Source: Larix kaempferi
Lineage: Eukaryota > Streptophyta > Pinopsida > Pinales > Pinaceae
DNA length: 64,000 bases
Assembly: GCA_027924585.1 (NCBI GenBank)
Contig: BSBM01001719.1
Span: forward strand, 9,172,001 to 9,236,000
Direction: 5' to 3'
A program made the position numbers and the translations under genes. The notes beneath the pieces were generated by a model, which did not search any database, had not been told where the DNA came from, and worked only from the letters and a program-made list of their open reading frames with translations. Below, piece by piece: positions 34,391 through 46,178 of this stretch. Position 1 is the stretch's first letter. Every line of letters starts with the position of its first letter.

Positions 34391-34830
34391 CCCTCCACAT
34401 ATTTGGACAACTATTTCTATGGATTTCCTAGAAGCGCTCCAGTGGTATAGTACCACATCTCAAAGGACACCATATGAAGCAGTCTTTGTACATGCACCAC
34501 CAGTTCTTCTTCCATACACCTTCAGCAGCTCCCCAGTTCAGGAAATTGACTCAATTCTTCGAAACCGTGATCAGCTTCTTCTCATTCTGCAGGACAATTT
34601 TCACATGGAAAGAATTCGACTGAAACAACAAGCCGATCAGCACTGTTCTGAGCGCACTTTTCACATCGCTGATATAGTTCTTCTTCGTCTATAGCCTTCC
34701 ATGCAATCCTCCCTGAAACTCCAAAGGCACCAGTGGCTTGGAATGCAACCCGAGGATGCTATAGGGGACCCACTCCTTCAGATTCTCCATCAATTTCCAC
34801 ATCTAAAGCTTTGAGGACAAACCTTTTTCT
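34391..34830 (+). pseudogene. O integrase C-terminal remnant
   Basis: Continues O's integrase after Y: HIWTTISMDFLEALQ, then a direct jump to WYSTTSQRTPYEAVF, removing the three acidic catalytic residues between them. The C-terminal domain follows (QQADQHCSERTFHIADIVLLRL) with a stop in the middle of the usual sequence. This deletion alone makes O's integrase inactive. Confidence 0.85.
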
Positions 34831-34843
34831 AAGGGAGAGGGGA
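34831..34843 (+). other. O polypurine tract
   Basis: AAGGGAGAGGGGA directly before TGTTAGGAACCC. Confidence 0.9.
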
Positions 34844-35277
34844 TGTTAGGAACCCATGTCTTTACTTTGTTAGTATATTGTTGTTGGACACATATGCTTT
34901 GTAAGTCATCCCGTAGTATTTGTTGATCCATAGTTTATATTAGCCCATAGTATTGACCCATAGTATTGGACGCATATGCTTTGTAAGTCGTCCCATAGTA
35001 TTATATGTCCCATGGTTTTGACTCATAGTATTGGCGCCTAGACTTAGCCCATGGTTTGTATTGACACATAGTATTGACCCATGGTATTGGTGCCTAGACT
35101 TAGTATATAAGTGTGTGTTGAGGCCTATGAAGGCACCGTGAAGTTAATTGTATTGAGCTTGCTCAAAGGAGGTTGCCCCCTTGAAGTGGCCCGTGATCAA
35201 TATAAAAGTGATTCTGAGTTCTATTATTTCTGATATCTCGTGTATTTGCATTAATTAATTATTGTAGGTTCATCACA
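34844..35277 (+). repeat. 3' LTR of O
   Basis: 434 bp, same length as the 5' LTR, about 8 substitutions by eye and no gaps. Confidence 0.95.
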
Positions 35278-35282
35278 GGAAG
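35278..35282. other. Target-site duplication GGAAG, right of O
   Basis: Second copy of the O target site. Confidence 0.95.
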
Positions 35283-37280
35283 AGGTAACAACCCAATGTT
35301 ATCAAGAGCTTGGGTTGGTTTGTTGTTAGGATTCAGTATCGGTTGTGCATGTAATATTGTGGGTCTTGGAGGATTCATATTCTAGAAATGGTGAGGTTGA
35401 TTCGGGATAGGGGGTAATGAAGGAGGTACAAATCCAGGTGGAAGTTGCTGAATATTAGGTGGGTGAGGATAGTTAGGCATAGGAGGAGGTGTTTGAACAT
35501 AATCTTTCCCTCTCCATCCATGTGGCTATTGCTGTTGTTGAGCATTCTGAGGAGGGTACCACAGTGGCCAATTCTGCCAACCTGAAGTGTTCCATTGTTG
35601 AGGAGGTTGAAAAGGATAGTAATAGGGTGGAATTTGTGATGAGTCTTGATACAATGATTGATCTCTAGGTTGCCAAGGCCTCGTAGGTATTTCACCAAAA
35701 TTTCCACTCTTGTATACAACTTGCAATCCAGGAAACGATGGGCAATTATCAGTTGGATGCTCTTCTGTACATAGGTGATAGGATGAAACATTATTTAATG
35801 GACATTCTCATCGAGGATGTTTAGTTCTACACCTAGGATAGAAAACACTCATTGCTACACGCTCTTCATCTTGTCTCTTTTTAGCTTGTAGTGCAACTAA
35901 TTGAGAACCCATGGCTCCTAAAATATCTATTTTGAAATTTTCCAATAGGTTTCCCAACTCTACCCTTGTAACTCCACCAGGACCGGATGTGTTTCCTTTG
36001 GGATTCCTAGCATAAGATTCTCGAAAGTGTCTTCCACCTTTCCCTCTGCTCCTAGAGTAATTCCTACATAGTTCAAAAATATCTGTAAAATATTTATGAG
36101 AAATGTCTCCTACTGCCATGAGATTAAGGTTATCTAAGAATTCTTCTGGGATTTCTTTGAGGAAGAGTGTTCTTACTACATCTTCTCGAAGATAAGTATA
36201 TTTGGATTTTTGTAACACATAGTTAAATATCTCGATATAGTCTTCTAGGATCTCATCTTCAAGTTGTTGAATTTTAAAAATATTATTGCGAGAGTCCTTA
36301 GGTCTACAGTAATTTTGATATTTCCGAAGAAATGCATTCTTCATGTCTTTCCGAGTTCTAATACTAGATTCTTCTAATCCCATGAACCATCGAAGAGGAG
36401 AATATTTTAATGTGGCAGGAAAGAGTTTTAGTTTTTGGCTATCTTGTATGTAATTATAACTACTACACAAAATGTCAAACTCGAATAAGAATGTGTCCAG
36501 ATCCTCACTACTCTTCCTATAAAAGGTTGGTAGCAAGGAGGGAGAGATGTTTTTCATAGTAACATATTGTGCAGTTTATAAGATAGGGAACCCGAAGGTA
36601 CCTTCAATTCTAGCTTCTCCATCTTCTTCATCTTGTCGAACACGATCTTCATTTTCATCCCCCATGAATATTTGATTGCCAAAGAGAGAATATCTAGGTG
36701 GTTCCTTTCTTAGTGAATATGGGACGTTCCAACGTTCTTTTTCAGGAAGGGTATTCTTCGTTTTGGGAGGAGAATTACCAGCTACATGGGAATCCAGTTT
36801 TGGAGGTCCTACTATTGTTGTATCAATCTGTGAGATAACTATGTTCACAGAACTCTCAAAAAGAGCATCTACTTGTGCAGGATCGACAAAATCTACTAAG
36901 TTTGGACCACCTGCTATTGAAAAAGTAGTGTCTTTGGGTTTTTTGACTAATGGAGAGTTGAGAGGTCCTGAAGTTTTATCTTTTTGAGTTTCCTCTTGTC
37001 TCAGTTCAGTCTCAACATGAGCTTGAGGTTCTTCTAGTGGAATTTCTTTATGAACAGACTGTCCTGATGTCCCTATGTTTTCCCCTAATTGATTTCCATA
37101 AAGGATTTCCTTTGCTTTCCAAGTAGGACTATCCCCTTTAGGTGTCTTCCGATACCTTTCTGTTGATTTAGTAGTTGGGGTGGCACGTCCCCCATATAGG
37201 TTAGTAGGAATTTTAGTGGGGATTTTAGTAAGAGAACTAGTTTTAATAAATCTACCTTGTGGATCTTTAGACCTATTCAT
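35278..37280 (-). pseudogene. M Gag
   Basis: Gag of the Athila-like element, read on the minus strand from ATG 37280 (MNRSKDPQGRF). The N-terminal ~230 residues are acidic/polar linker. A stop at 36578-36576 interrupts one frame. The capsid follows, with LPTFYRKSSEDLDTFLFEFD, LKYSPLRWFMGLE, FLRKYQNYCRPKD and LEDEILEDYIEIFNYVLQ. A second stop at 35810-35808 lies between two variant knuckles, CRTKHPR and LCTEEHPTDNCPSFPGL. The C-terminal tail is Pro/Gln-rich and runs into insertion O at 35277. Confidence 0.85.
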
Positions 37281-37510
37281 GAAAACAAATTATAACTGAA
37301 ATAAGTTCTAACTGCATAAATACTATTGTTGGGTTTTGGGGATGCCTGTTAAAACAAATGCGCAGGTTCCTACCTCTTGTCTTACAGCTCACCTGCCACC
37401 AGCCTATTTTCAAAGGGAAGAATATAACTAAATTTCAAGAGGGTTCTTCTTATCTGTGACTGAATTCTACCTATTTATCTACAACTGAATTCTACCTATC
37501 TATTTACAAC

Positions 37511-37528
37511 TCCACGACAACGATGCCA
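37511..37528 (-). other. M primer-binding site (Asp tRNA type)
   Basis: The minus strand reads TGGCATCGTTGTCGTGGA, 3 bp after the 5' LTR. It resembles TGGCGCCGTTGCCGGGG, the complement of plant Asp tRNA 3' ends, with several mismatches. Confidence 0.7.
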
Positions 37529-37531
37529 AAA

Positions 37532-40303
37532 TGTTGGGTGTGTGAGCTATCTAAAAAAAACACCTAATATTTAATTATCGACCGGGGTTGGTAATCTTGG
37601 AGTTGAGGCAAAGTATATGCTAAGGTAGAATAGTACCTAAGTTTTCAGCTTGTCATACCTTAACAATATTTTAATAAAGAAAAGATCGAAAGATATTTCA
37701 AAATGAAAAATGGAGTCAAACTTCAGAAAAACAATAAAAGAACTAATTAAACCTAGTAAAGCAAGTAGATTAGAATAGTATCAAGTCATACTACTCTACT
37801 CTATGATTAATAATGGAAATTGATTAAAAAGAAAACTACTAACTATGGAAATGAAACTACCTAATTTTAGATTCTAACCTAACTGTAAATAAATCAGAGA
37901 CATATATATGAAAACGACTTAATTCGATGATACATTACATAAACAGAAAACTATGCTAATCAAAGCAAAAACTATAAACTATTTAATAATCTCAACAACT
38001 AATTCAAGAAAAGCATCTAATCCCATGTAATAGGAACTGGAGTGAATGTATCATAATGAATTTCAAATGTAATAACAAAACAAAATGGAAGTAAATCTAA
38101 TCTAATTTCAACAAAGAGATGTAAACTACACAGAGACCAATTATAGTTAACTTTAAACATTCTGATCTATCTACTATCCATAAGCAAAGTAATATAAAAC
38201 TAATGAAAACTAGAGGCAAGTAGAAAACTTAATAAAGATATTTACTTTTGAACTTGATTTGGAAGCAAGTATAAAACTTGATAAAGATATTAATATAGAA
38301 GCAAGTAGAAAACTTGATAAAGATATTGATTTCTGATTCCAAATTCTATTCCATGAATATATTCATTATCTGTCTAACTAAGAAACTAATCCTGTTCTTA
38401 ATGAAGGAAATTATCAAAACTAGAATACTTGAAAAATGAATTTATTAACTCTAATCTAAACTAAATCTTAAGAGCATGTGATAAACTAGACTAGGAATAA
38501 AACTGATAAATTAAATATGAAAGACATAATTGAAAAGACAGTTAAAGCAAACTAAGAATGATAACAAAACTTTAATTAGAACTTTATGGAATGTAAAACA
38601 AGGACCTAATTATGGTTAAGAAGGCTAACTAAGAGCATGAATATTACAGCTAAGAAAAACTAAGAAACTGAATTCAAATGAGCATAAATACAATGTAGAA
38701 AGAATGAAAGTCTGAATGACGATTTGGATGACTGTCCGAATGATAGTCTGGATGAGGAAAAATGAATTAAACTAAGGAAAGAGGTAGTTTTGATGATATT
38801 GACGTCAGCTGACGAATGCAGATGAACCTACAATGCAAAGAAGTCAGTGAGAAGACTTGTTGAGAAGCTACGATAATAGGAAGCAACATATTCTAATTAT
38901 TGTTGGAGAGATGAGCTATTCCTATGATATGCTAAAGCAAGACTGAGATGAGATATAGAATTAACCTACAGCTACAGAACATAAGCTAATGAAACTAATT
39001 CTAATTATGGACTAAGCTAGAAACAACAACTAACTAAACTCTATCTAATTGTAGAAGGCTGAAGATAAACTATCTAATTACAAAAGACTGAGATTAAACT
39101 ATAAATAGTATGCTTTGGTCGACCATTTATCAATTCTGTAAACACAAACTAAATTAGCAGCACAACATAAATTACAGAGAGGAAAGAAATGACATGTACA
39201 GGAAACAAAGTGAATTGCATATATAGGAAAATAAGCTAGCTATTCGCATAAAAGAAAATCCAGAAAACACAAAAACGAAACCTTTGGTTGATGAGGGGCC
39301 CTTCCCAACAATCAGATATGGAAGCTAAATCACTTAGCTACTAACAACAAAGCATCAACGAACTGAGACTTCCATTAACTGGTGAAAATTACATAATAAA
39401 AATTACTGCTAACTTCTATGTATTCTACAAACTATCTAATAATCTGATGATCATCGTTTCTCTATACAAAGTAGATATTTATAAGTTTACAATGGGAGAG
39501 AAGATCGACAGAGTCGACCTCTCTAGAAATAGAGTTTTTTATGACTATCAAACGGCTGCTGGGTGATGTGTGACAATGCAGAGGGCATCTTCCTTCTTTC
39601 ATGGTGTCGACCTTGCCTGACGTGAACAACTACGCGTTCGTTTCCTTCAACTGTGGGCATAGTGAATACTAGCGAGCTGAATGGACAGAGGAGAGGGCTG
39701 CTGGAGCGTCGACGTGGATAGGGTGTGGGCTGGCGGACAGAGAGTGGGTGGATGAGGCTCCTCTAGAACATTGACGTGATTAGGTGTACGTGAGAATCAG
39801 AACATTGGAGTGTTGATGTGGGCGAAGAGTGTACTGTCGAGCTCAGTAGGAAGGAAGGCGAATCTTCCAGAACAAGAGCTCACCAACCATATCCACTACG
39901 TGGTTAACAGAACCCATGTGTTCGTTTCTGTCTTTAATGGCCATAAATATGCCAACTGTTGATTCCATTGGCTGAACGCAAGGCTGAATGATGGGATGGA
40001 TGCAACTGAACATTAGCAACATAAAGATGTAGTCTAAATGGAAGATTGTTTGAGAAACCACAGCCTGTATATCAAAACTAAATGCCATGCATGTCTGGAA
40101 TTGTCAGTTTAATCATTAATAAATCATAATATAGCGAGATTTGATCAAAATTCATATGATAAACAAATACATGCATACTTGGTATGTTTGATGGACTGAA
40201 TGGATGAAAGAATAACTTATTATATCAAAAATAGTGAAATTAACGCCATTCAGAGTAGATTTGATGATAAAAAATAGTGACAAAATGGACACCAAAAATT
40301 ACA
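37532..40303 (-). repeat. 5' LTR of M, outer end approximate
   Basis: The inner end is firm: the minus strand ends ...CACCCAACA just before the primer-binding site. The outer end is set at 40303 because P coding sequence resumes just after it. TATAAATA on the minus strand at 39483-39476 would leave about 1.9 kb of R-U5, very A/T-rich. A ~30-bp unit GCAAGTA(G/T)AAAACTT(A/G)ATAAAGATAT repeats at about 38214, 38264 and 38300. No second LTR copy is in the window to confirm the ends. Confidence 0.65.
39476..39483 (-). promoter_or_regulatory. TATA box in M 5' LTR
   Basis: TATAAATA on the minus strand at the boundary between the more GC-rich U3 and the A-rich R-U5. Confidence 0.45.
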
Positions 40304-41060
40304 AGCCTTAGAAGTCGAGTTGAGGGGTAAGACCGCAACCATTAATGTGGAAGTAGTCACAGCCCCTTTAGATTATAATCTCTTACTTGGTTGTAATTGT
40401 TTTTATGCCATGAGTATGGTCACGTCATCTGTCTTCCACATAATGCAATTCCCCCACCAAGGCCGAATTTTCACTTTCGACCAACTGGACTTCTGTACAC
40501 CAGACACCGCTACTCACCCTTGCGATAATGTCCCATTGCTAGGACAATATTCACAGCTATATGACAGCGTGGGGGTCGGCCTCATAAAAGATTCATCTCT
40601 TATGGGCATCTTTCCAACCGCGGATCCCCCTAACCATGTTGCCATGGTGAACATGATCTCCTCTAGGATTCCATTTTTTCCCAACTCTAACAATCAATGG
40701 ATTGTACCCAATGAAGTCACTATGCACCTAATTCGAGACACCATGCCTCTTTCACCCGCTGAACTCACTTATGAGGCTATCCAGTTAGCACCCAAGGACC
40801 GCTTGTTTGTGGCCTCCACATACTGTTCTCTACAGTGGATGTTATCTTTACCCGACCCTCCCCTCCAGACTTTTCATTCCGACGAGTCCATTATGGAAAT
40901 CATGAGTGCGGATGACCCTCCATGGGAATACCTCCACCATCGCTCGTCTTTACTTCCTCCTTTGTATTCTATGGAGAATAGAATCACCACCATTTTCACA
41001 CTGGATGTCTACCCTTGCCCCCAGTCCTTGATATTCACATGTCATACGGACACTGAGTGA
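40304..41060 (+). pseudogene. P protease C-terminal part and pre-RT linker
   Basis: Open frame beginning with VELRGKTATINVEVV, then APLDYNLLLGCNCFYAM, the C-terminal half of a retropepsin (the hydrophobic strand before the second psi-loop Gly). The active-site half lies beyond the M insertion and is absent from the window. After it comes an acidic/Pro-rich linker up to the stop at 41058. Related by sequence to the protease remnant at 1.1-1.6 kb. Confidence 0.75.
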
Positions 41061-41069
41061 AACCTGGCG

Positions 41070-42041
41070 AACATTGAACCCACCATTCCGGTTGACATAT
41101 CGATTACCCCCGATGTAGTGGAACATATTCGTTTAGGCTAGAAATGTTCCCCTGAAGAGATTACTAATTTTATGGCCTTATTCAAGAAATTACGAGACAT
41201 GTTTGCTTGGACCTACGAGGAAATGCCCGAGATAGACCCCGCTATTGTTTTGCACGAAATTAAAACCTATCCCGACATTAAACCAGTACGCCAAAAGTTA
41301 TGATTGGTACACCCTCAAAAAAATGCAGCAATCAAAGCAGAAATTGAAAAGCTCTTGAAGGCTGGCTTTATCTTCCATGTTCCATTAACATAATGGGTCT
41401 CAAATGTCATCTCTGTGGCTAAGAAATAGGGAACCATCTGAGTCTACTTCGATTATCAAGATCTCAACAAGGCTTGTCCTAAGGACACTTACCCGACTCC
41501 CTTCATCAATCAGATCATTGACAATTGTGCTGGAAGTGTCATATTCTCATTCATGGATGGCTTTTCCGGTTACAACCAAATTGAGATCCACCCCACCGAC
41601 CAACACAAGACTGCGTTCATATTCCCTTGGGGTACGTTTGTGTATCGTAAATTCCATTTTGGTCTTAAAAATGTTGGTGCCACATTCTAGCGGGCCATAT
41701 CATATGCTTTTCATGACGTGAAGGACTTTTTGGAATCTTTTTTGGATGATCTCCCTGCCCATTCGCAGCAGCACGAGTTACACATTGATAATCTAACGAC
41801 AGTATTCCTCAGATGCAGACGATATAACATCCGTCTGAATCCTCACAAGTGTATTTTATGTGTTGAGTCTGGACACCTCCTAGGTTTTATCGTTTCAAAA
41901 GATGGGATCCGCATTGATCCCTTGAAGGTGGAAGCCATTGTTTCTCTCCCACCCCCTACTGATGTTACAAAAATTCAAAGTTTGCAAGGGAAGGAAACTT
42001 ATCTACGGTGTTTTGTCTCTAATTTTGATCAGAATACATAG
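41070..42041 (+). pseudogene. P reverse transcriptase
   Basis: RT domain with many stops. The pre-RT DMFAWTYEEMPEIDP near 41200 is followed by WVSNVISVAKK, DYQDLNKACPKDTYPTPFI, FSFMDGFSGYNQIEIHP, FPWGTFVYRKFHFGLKN and FLDDLPAHS (active site LDD, near 41740), then LGFIVSKDGIRIDPLKVEAI. Both Asp residues of the active site remain. Stops near 41140, 41300, 41390, 41430 and 41690 abolish function. The DxNKACPKD form differs from M and E3, so P is a separate lineage. Confidence 0.8.
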
Positions 42042-42047
42042 GGTTAT

Positions 42048-42700
42048 ATGAGAATACTCAAGAAGGACATCCCGTTCATATGGGATGATCAAGTGCAACA
42101 ATCCTTCGATAGTCTTAAACATGCTATTACCCATGCTCTTGTGCTCCAACCGCCCAATTACTACCGATATTACATCCTTTATCTCGCTGCTTCTGCTACC
42201 ACGATCGCCATGGTCTTGGTACAGGAGGACCATAACGCCTAGGAACATGTGATATATTACCTAAGTAAGGGTCTTATTGACTCTAAAACTCGTTACTCAC
42301 ATGTCGAGAAGCTCGCTCTTGTGGAAGTCATTGCTGTCCAAAATTTCCGTCATTACATTATGCTCCACACCACCACCATTATTGCCAACTCAAACCCCAT
42401 GTACCACGTTTTGACACGCAAAATACTTGGGGGAAAATATTCACGTTGGATCGTGATACTACATGAATTCAATCTCCTATTCGAGAAGGCCAAGTCCAAG
42501 AAGTCTTTGGTGTTTGTTGAGCTTATTTTTTATCTTCCCCGTGCTGATGGAGGATCCGAGTCCAACGATTCTCTTCCAGATGAGTCATTGTTCCTTATAA
42601 GCACGTTTGACCCATGGTACAGAGATATTACCTTATATATTCAGACCCAACGGTTCAACCCCCAACTGTCTCGTGACGATCATCGTCGTATATGCCACCA
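42048..42700 (+). pseudogene. P RNase H
   Basis: RNase H of P after RT, with FDSLKHAITHALVL, YYLSKGLIDSKTRYSHVEKLAL and LHEFNLLFEKAKS. A stop at 42241 splits it. Catalytic Asp in the first strand is replaced: LYLAASATTIAMVLVQ is where family members carry LYxA/SxDxA. Runs into a linker SLPDESLF and the integrase region. Confidence 0.75.
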
Positions 42701-43858
42701 CACCAAGTATTACTTAATCATCAGTGATACCTTGTACCGTCATGGTATTGATTCTGTTCTTAGACGATGTCTGACACATGAGGAGTTTGAACACGTCTTG
42801 AATGATTTCATAATAGGACGTGTGGCGGTCATCTCTTTGGGATGGATACAACCCATAAGATATTACGCGCGGGATATTACTGGCCATCCATCTTTAAATA
42901 TTGCATAGAGGTCATAAAAAAATGTCCCCCATGCCAGCAGTTTCAAATGAGAAAGCGCACCCACCTATCCCCTTTACACCTAGTTATTTCCATTGTCCCC
43001 TTTACAAAATTGGGCATTGATTTCATGCACTGTAAGCCTACCTAGGCTAGGGGTTATGGTTACGTCCTATTAGCCATAGAGTATTTTACAAAATGGGTCG
43101 AGGCTATGCTTATAGACACCGACGATGGTAAAACCGACACACTCTTCATGTTTAATCATGTCATTTCACGGTTCGAAGTCCCACAATCCATAGTCACCGA
43201 CCATGGATCTCACTTCCAGAACTATATGGTTGACGAATTGAGCACCAAACTGGGTTTTCGTCATAAAAACTCAACCCCTTACTACACACAATCCAATGGA
43301 CAAGTAGAGGCCATTAAAAAGGTCTTGAAAACCATGATTCAATGCATGGTGGGTACACATAAATCAAATTGGCACAACATGCTCTTTTCTACACTATGGG
43401 ATTATCGGACCTCCATTAAGACTACCACTGAATTTACGCCTTTCCAATTAGTTTATGGATTAGAGGCAGTCCTACCAATAGAGTGTGAGATTCCATATCT
43501 CAAACTCTCAGTTGAACTTCTTCCGAACAACAATGCCGAGGAAGAGTGCTTCCTCTACCTAATGAAACTTGATGAGACCCGCCGTGATGCTGCTCTTGCC
43601 AACGAGGCACATAAGAAACACATCAAAGAACAATATGATAAGTTAGTAGAACCCCGAGTCTACAACGAGGATGATTTGGTCCTCACATATGACCAAAGGC
43701 ACGATAAGCTAGGGGTAGGTAAGTTTGAGTCCATGTGGCATAGACCGTACATAGTGAAACTTGTTCTGGAGAAGGGAGCCTACAAACTAGAGGATTATGA
43801 TGGGATGTCTTTGGGTGAGCCCCGCAATGGGATATACCTGAAGAGGTACTATGCCTGA
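42700..43858 (+). pseudogene. P integrase
   Basis: Zinc-binding region with GYYWPSIFKYCIEVIKKCPPCQQF near 42860-42950 after a frameshift at ~42840. Core: LGIDFMHC (first Asp), a stop at 43042, then VTDHGSHFQNY (second Asp) and YYTQSNGQVEA (Glu). The C-terminal domain is open to 43858: PRVYNEDDLVLTYDQRHDK, WHRPYIVKLVLEKGAYKL and LKRYYA. The last 250 codons are intact. Confidence 0.85.
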
Positions 43859-44387
43859 ATTGTTTCACGCATAGGTATGTTGTTGTTGGGCCCAAGTTGG
43901 GACAAAGTTTTGGTAACATTTTTGATAAGCAGGAAAAGCTTAGTTGAGCGAAGCTCAGAAAAAGATGTAATTTTGTCTAATTATTGAGGGTGCTATGAAG
44001 TTGTGCACAACATCCAAGTTTTGACCATGCTATGAAGTTGTGCACAACATCCAAGTTTTGACCATGCTGCGAAGTTGTGCGCAGCATCCGGATTTTGGAA
44101 GCACCACGAAGACCAGCACTGCGAGGAAGCAGTGATGCGAAGCAGTCAGGCCACGTGGAGCCAGCAAAGCGGAGTGCTGGACAAGGATCAGGTGCATGTA
44201 CCGGATGGACCAGTAGTTTTCTAATTTTGGAAAGATGCTCCAGGAGTGTCGTGCAGTGGGCACGAGCAAATCATGAAGGCAGCCAATGCACGAGTTTGTT
44301 AAGGAAAGGACAGCTCAGGGAAAGAGACGGCTTGGCATTCCTAGTGGGAGAGACCGTTAGAGATGAACGGATTCAGTAAAAGGGACC
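43859..44387 (+). other. Non-coding stretch after P pol
   Basis: Probably P 3' untranslated sequence or the start of G's LTR; the boundary is not resolved. TGTTGTTGTTGGGC at 43876 and TGTTGGCATGCG at 44388 are both possible LTR starts. The second is preceded by the purine run AGTAAAAGGGA. Confidence 0.3.
43991..44099 (+). repeat. 37-bp tandem repeat, three copies
   Basis: Units at 43991, 44028 and 44065, each TGCT(A/G)(T/C)GAAGTTGTGC(A/G)CA(A/G)CATCC. The unit contains the palindrome GTTGTGCACAAC. Confidence 0.85.
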
Positions 44388-45606
44388 TGTTGGCATGCGT
44401 GTGACAGGAAGGCTTATAGCAACAGAATGAAGACGTGGAGAACCGCCATGATGAAGCAGACGCTACTAGATGCCAGCAAGCCAGTTTAGGGAAACCGTCA
44501 CATTTTTGTAAACCCTAAGGGTTTCTAGGTTTAGGTCTTTGGCATTTTAAAGACATGACCTTCGGGCATGCTCTATTTAAGAAGACAATTTTGTATGGGA
44601 TGGGGTTACTCGTTGTGGTTACATTTTGGTTACTTTTTGTTGTTGCAATTTTGGGCTCTGAATGTTGTATTGAAAAATCTCTTTTGAGTTGAGAAGATTG
44701 TAAAGGCTCTGCAGCTGTGTGCGCAGATACCTATCTAAGAGGAAGGAGAGTCTGCAACTGAGTGCACAAACTAAGAACGGTTGTCCCCATCCCTTTTAAA
44801 CATATATATTACCAACCGTTCTTGTGGACATAGCTTCCCACCCGGGGGAGTGAACCACATTAAATATTGTGCTGTGCGATTGTGTTTTATGGATGAATGC
44901 TTATCTGTGTTTCTGTAAATGAATGTCTAGATGTTTCCTTGCATGCTGTTATGAGAGAACTGTTGTATGCACTTGCCATCAAAAGAGGTATGGAGATGAT
45001 ATGTTAAGTTCTGCATGAATAGATGAATGGTGAACATTTAGCTTATGTTTGAAGACAGTGAATCGATTAGTTGGTTAAGTGTCAAGAGATCACTTAAGTA
45101 CTTCCTTATGCACAATAGAACAATGCATAACAGTTAGATTATATCAGTAGAATATGCTCAAATTGTAACCATACTAAGTGGATTAACGAATAGTAGATGG
45201 ATAATCGACTGAGTAGTTGAACGAGTGGATGAGTGATACTCAGTTCAACACCTTAAACGTCTCTGTGTGCTCCAAGTATAAAGTTGAGTTGAATTGTTCG
45301 CAATATCAGTAGAAGTCATGGGGTAGAAGTACTTGGTAGTGCGAACCGCAGTGTTATCCATCGCTACGCAATCCCATCTAACAGCACATACACCTTGTTG
45401 TGCTGCGTAGTACATCCGTCCACACAACTCATCACTTACTGTGGAAACCTGATTCTGCAGTACCCCATAGATACACCTCAGGTGAGACCTCAACCTGCTC
45501 ACAGGTTGTTGCCGAAAGGGCTGGTGCGAAGGGGTTTTGTTGGTCAAAGGGAAACCACGAAGAACCTGGGTCTCATAGAAAACCTCTGGGTCAGTTATAG
45601 ACAACA
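44388..45606 (+). repeat. 5' LTR of G, start uncertain
   Basis: The right end is set by ...TATAGACAACA followed 2 bp later by a primer-binding site. The left end is either 44388 (TGTTGG) or 43876 (TGTTGT, which gives a 6-bp inverted match to ACAACA). CTCTATTTAA at 44571-44580 is a TATA-like box. Confidence 0.6.
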
Positions 45607-45608
45607 AA

Positions 45609-45624
45609 TGGTTCCGTTGCCGTG
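45609..45624 (+). other. G primer-binding site (Glu tRNA type)
   Basis: TGGTTCCGTTGCCGTG closely matches the complement of plant Glu tRNA 3' ends (TGGTTCCGTTGCCGGGA). Confidence 0.7.
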
Positions 45625-45652
45625 CTAGAATCTGTGATGAGTTGCAATCGTG

Positions 45653-46162
45653 ATGTGTGATGAAGAATACCAGTTCCTGGAAGGCTCTGACAACTGGCAT
45701 CCTGAAAAGATAGAAATCCAAGCTTGGTGGGACAAGACCAGGAGAGACTTTGCAAGGAAAGAGAATAGACATCCGCGTCTATGTGACACACAATGGTTAG
45801 ATAGATATCTATGGGAAGATATTCACGAGATTTTCTGGGCATCATTTCCAAATGAGCTGCATGTGTGGATCTCGCGGCTCGCAGAAAAGAAAACCTGTTT
45901 TCAAGGAGGAGTTCCTATAGAGTGGACTCCTGAGCTCATAGCGTAGCTCAAAGCAATAGACATCCCGTTGACACACGTAGTTGATTTTTGGGTTGATCAT
46001 ATGCTAGAAGGTTTCGTAACAGAATTTGCTGTAGACACACTCAAATCCTACAGCAAGGCAGAAGAATACTTTTTCGGAGGATTCCAAGGTAAGTTGCTGA
46101 ACAATCTCAGTATATATATTAAGATGTTGTTAACTGAGAAAGGTGTTTTAAGAATGCAGTAA
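45653..46162 (+). pseudogene. G extra ORF upstream of gag, unknown function
   Basis: About 170 codons from an ATG 28 bp after the primer-binding site, with a single stop at 45944-45946. The protein is rich in Trp, Asp and Glu (WHPEKIEIQAWWDK, WLDRYLWEDIHEIFW, WTPELIA, VDFWVDHMLEGFV). I see no zinc, capsid or protease motif. The conserved length and single stop suggest that it was once coding. An ORF before gag is known in Ogre-type elements, but I see no similarity that would support homology. Confidence 0.5.
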
Positions 46163-46178
46163 TATTCTTAAGTTTGTC

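Larger units (their letters stand above)
21717..35277 (+). mobile_element. O: internally deleted chromovirus-type element, split by Y
   Basis: 434-bp LTRs at 21717-22150 and 34844-35277 differ at about 8 positions by eye. There is an initiator-Met-type primer-binding site, gag-protease, remnants of RNase H and integrase, a polypurine tract and the duplication GGAAG. Without Y the element is about 4.4 kb, less than is needed for a full pol: reverse transcriptase is absent and the integrase core is deleted. The deletions were probably present before Y arrived, because they lie outside the Y junctions. Confidence 0.9.
11036..40303 (-). mobile_element. Athila-like Ty3/gypsy element M, split by E2 and O
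   Basis: The minus-strand element reads 5' LTR (40303-37532), primer-binding site, gag (37280-35278), insertion O, gag C-terminal part (21716-21310), insertion E2, then protease to integrase (16254-12703). Its frame is continuous across both insertion points when one copy of each 5-bp duplication is kept. The RT surroundings (GFIYPISN, DFTVYG with one catalytic Asp lost, CQETNL, EGIVLGHH) are characteristic of the Athila lineage. No 3' LTR matching the 5' LTR was found at the low-coordinate end, so that end is deleted or replaced. On the right it interrupts P's protease coding region. Confidence 0.8.

Noticed and set aside
41404-41721. 105-codon frame
   Set aside because: It is an out-of-frame shadow of P's reverse transcriptase, which reads in another frame with stops.
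43991-44099. CRISPR-like array
   Set aside because: The three 37-bp units are directly adjacent, without spacers, in plant retrotransposon DNA.
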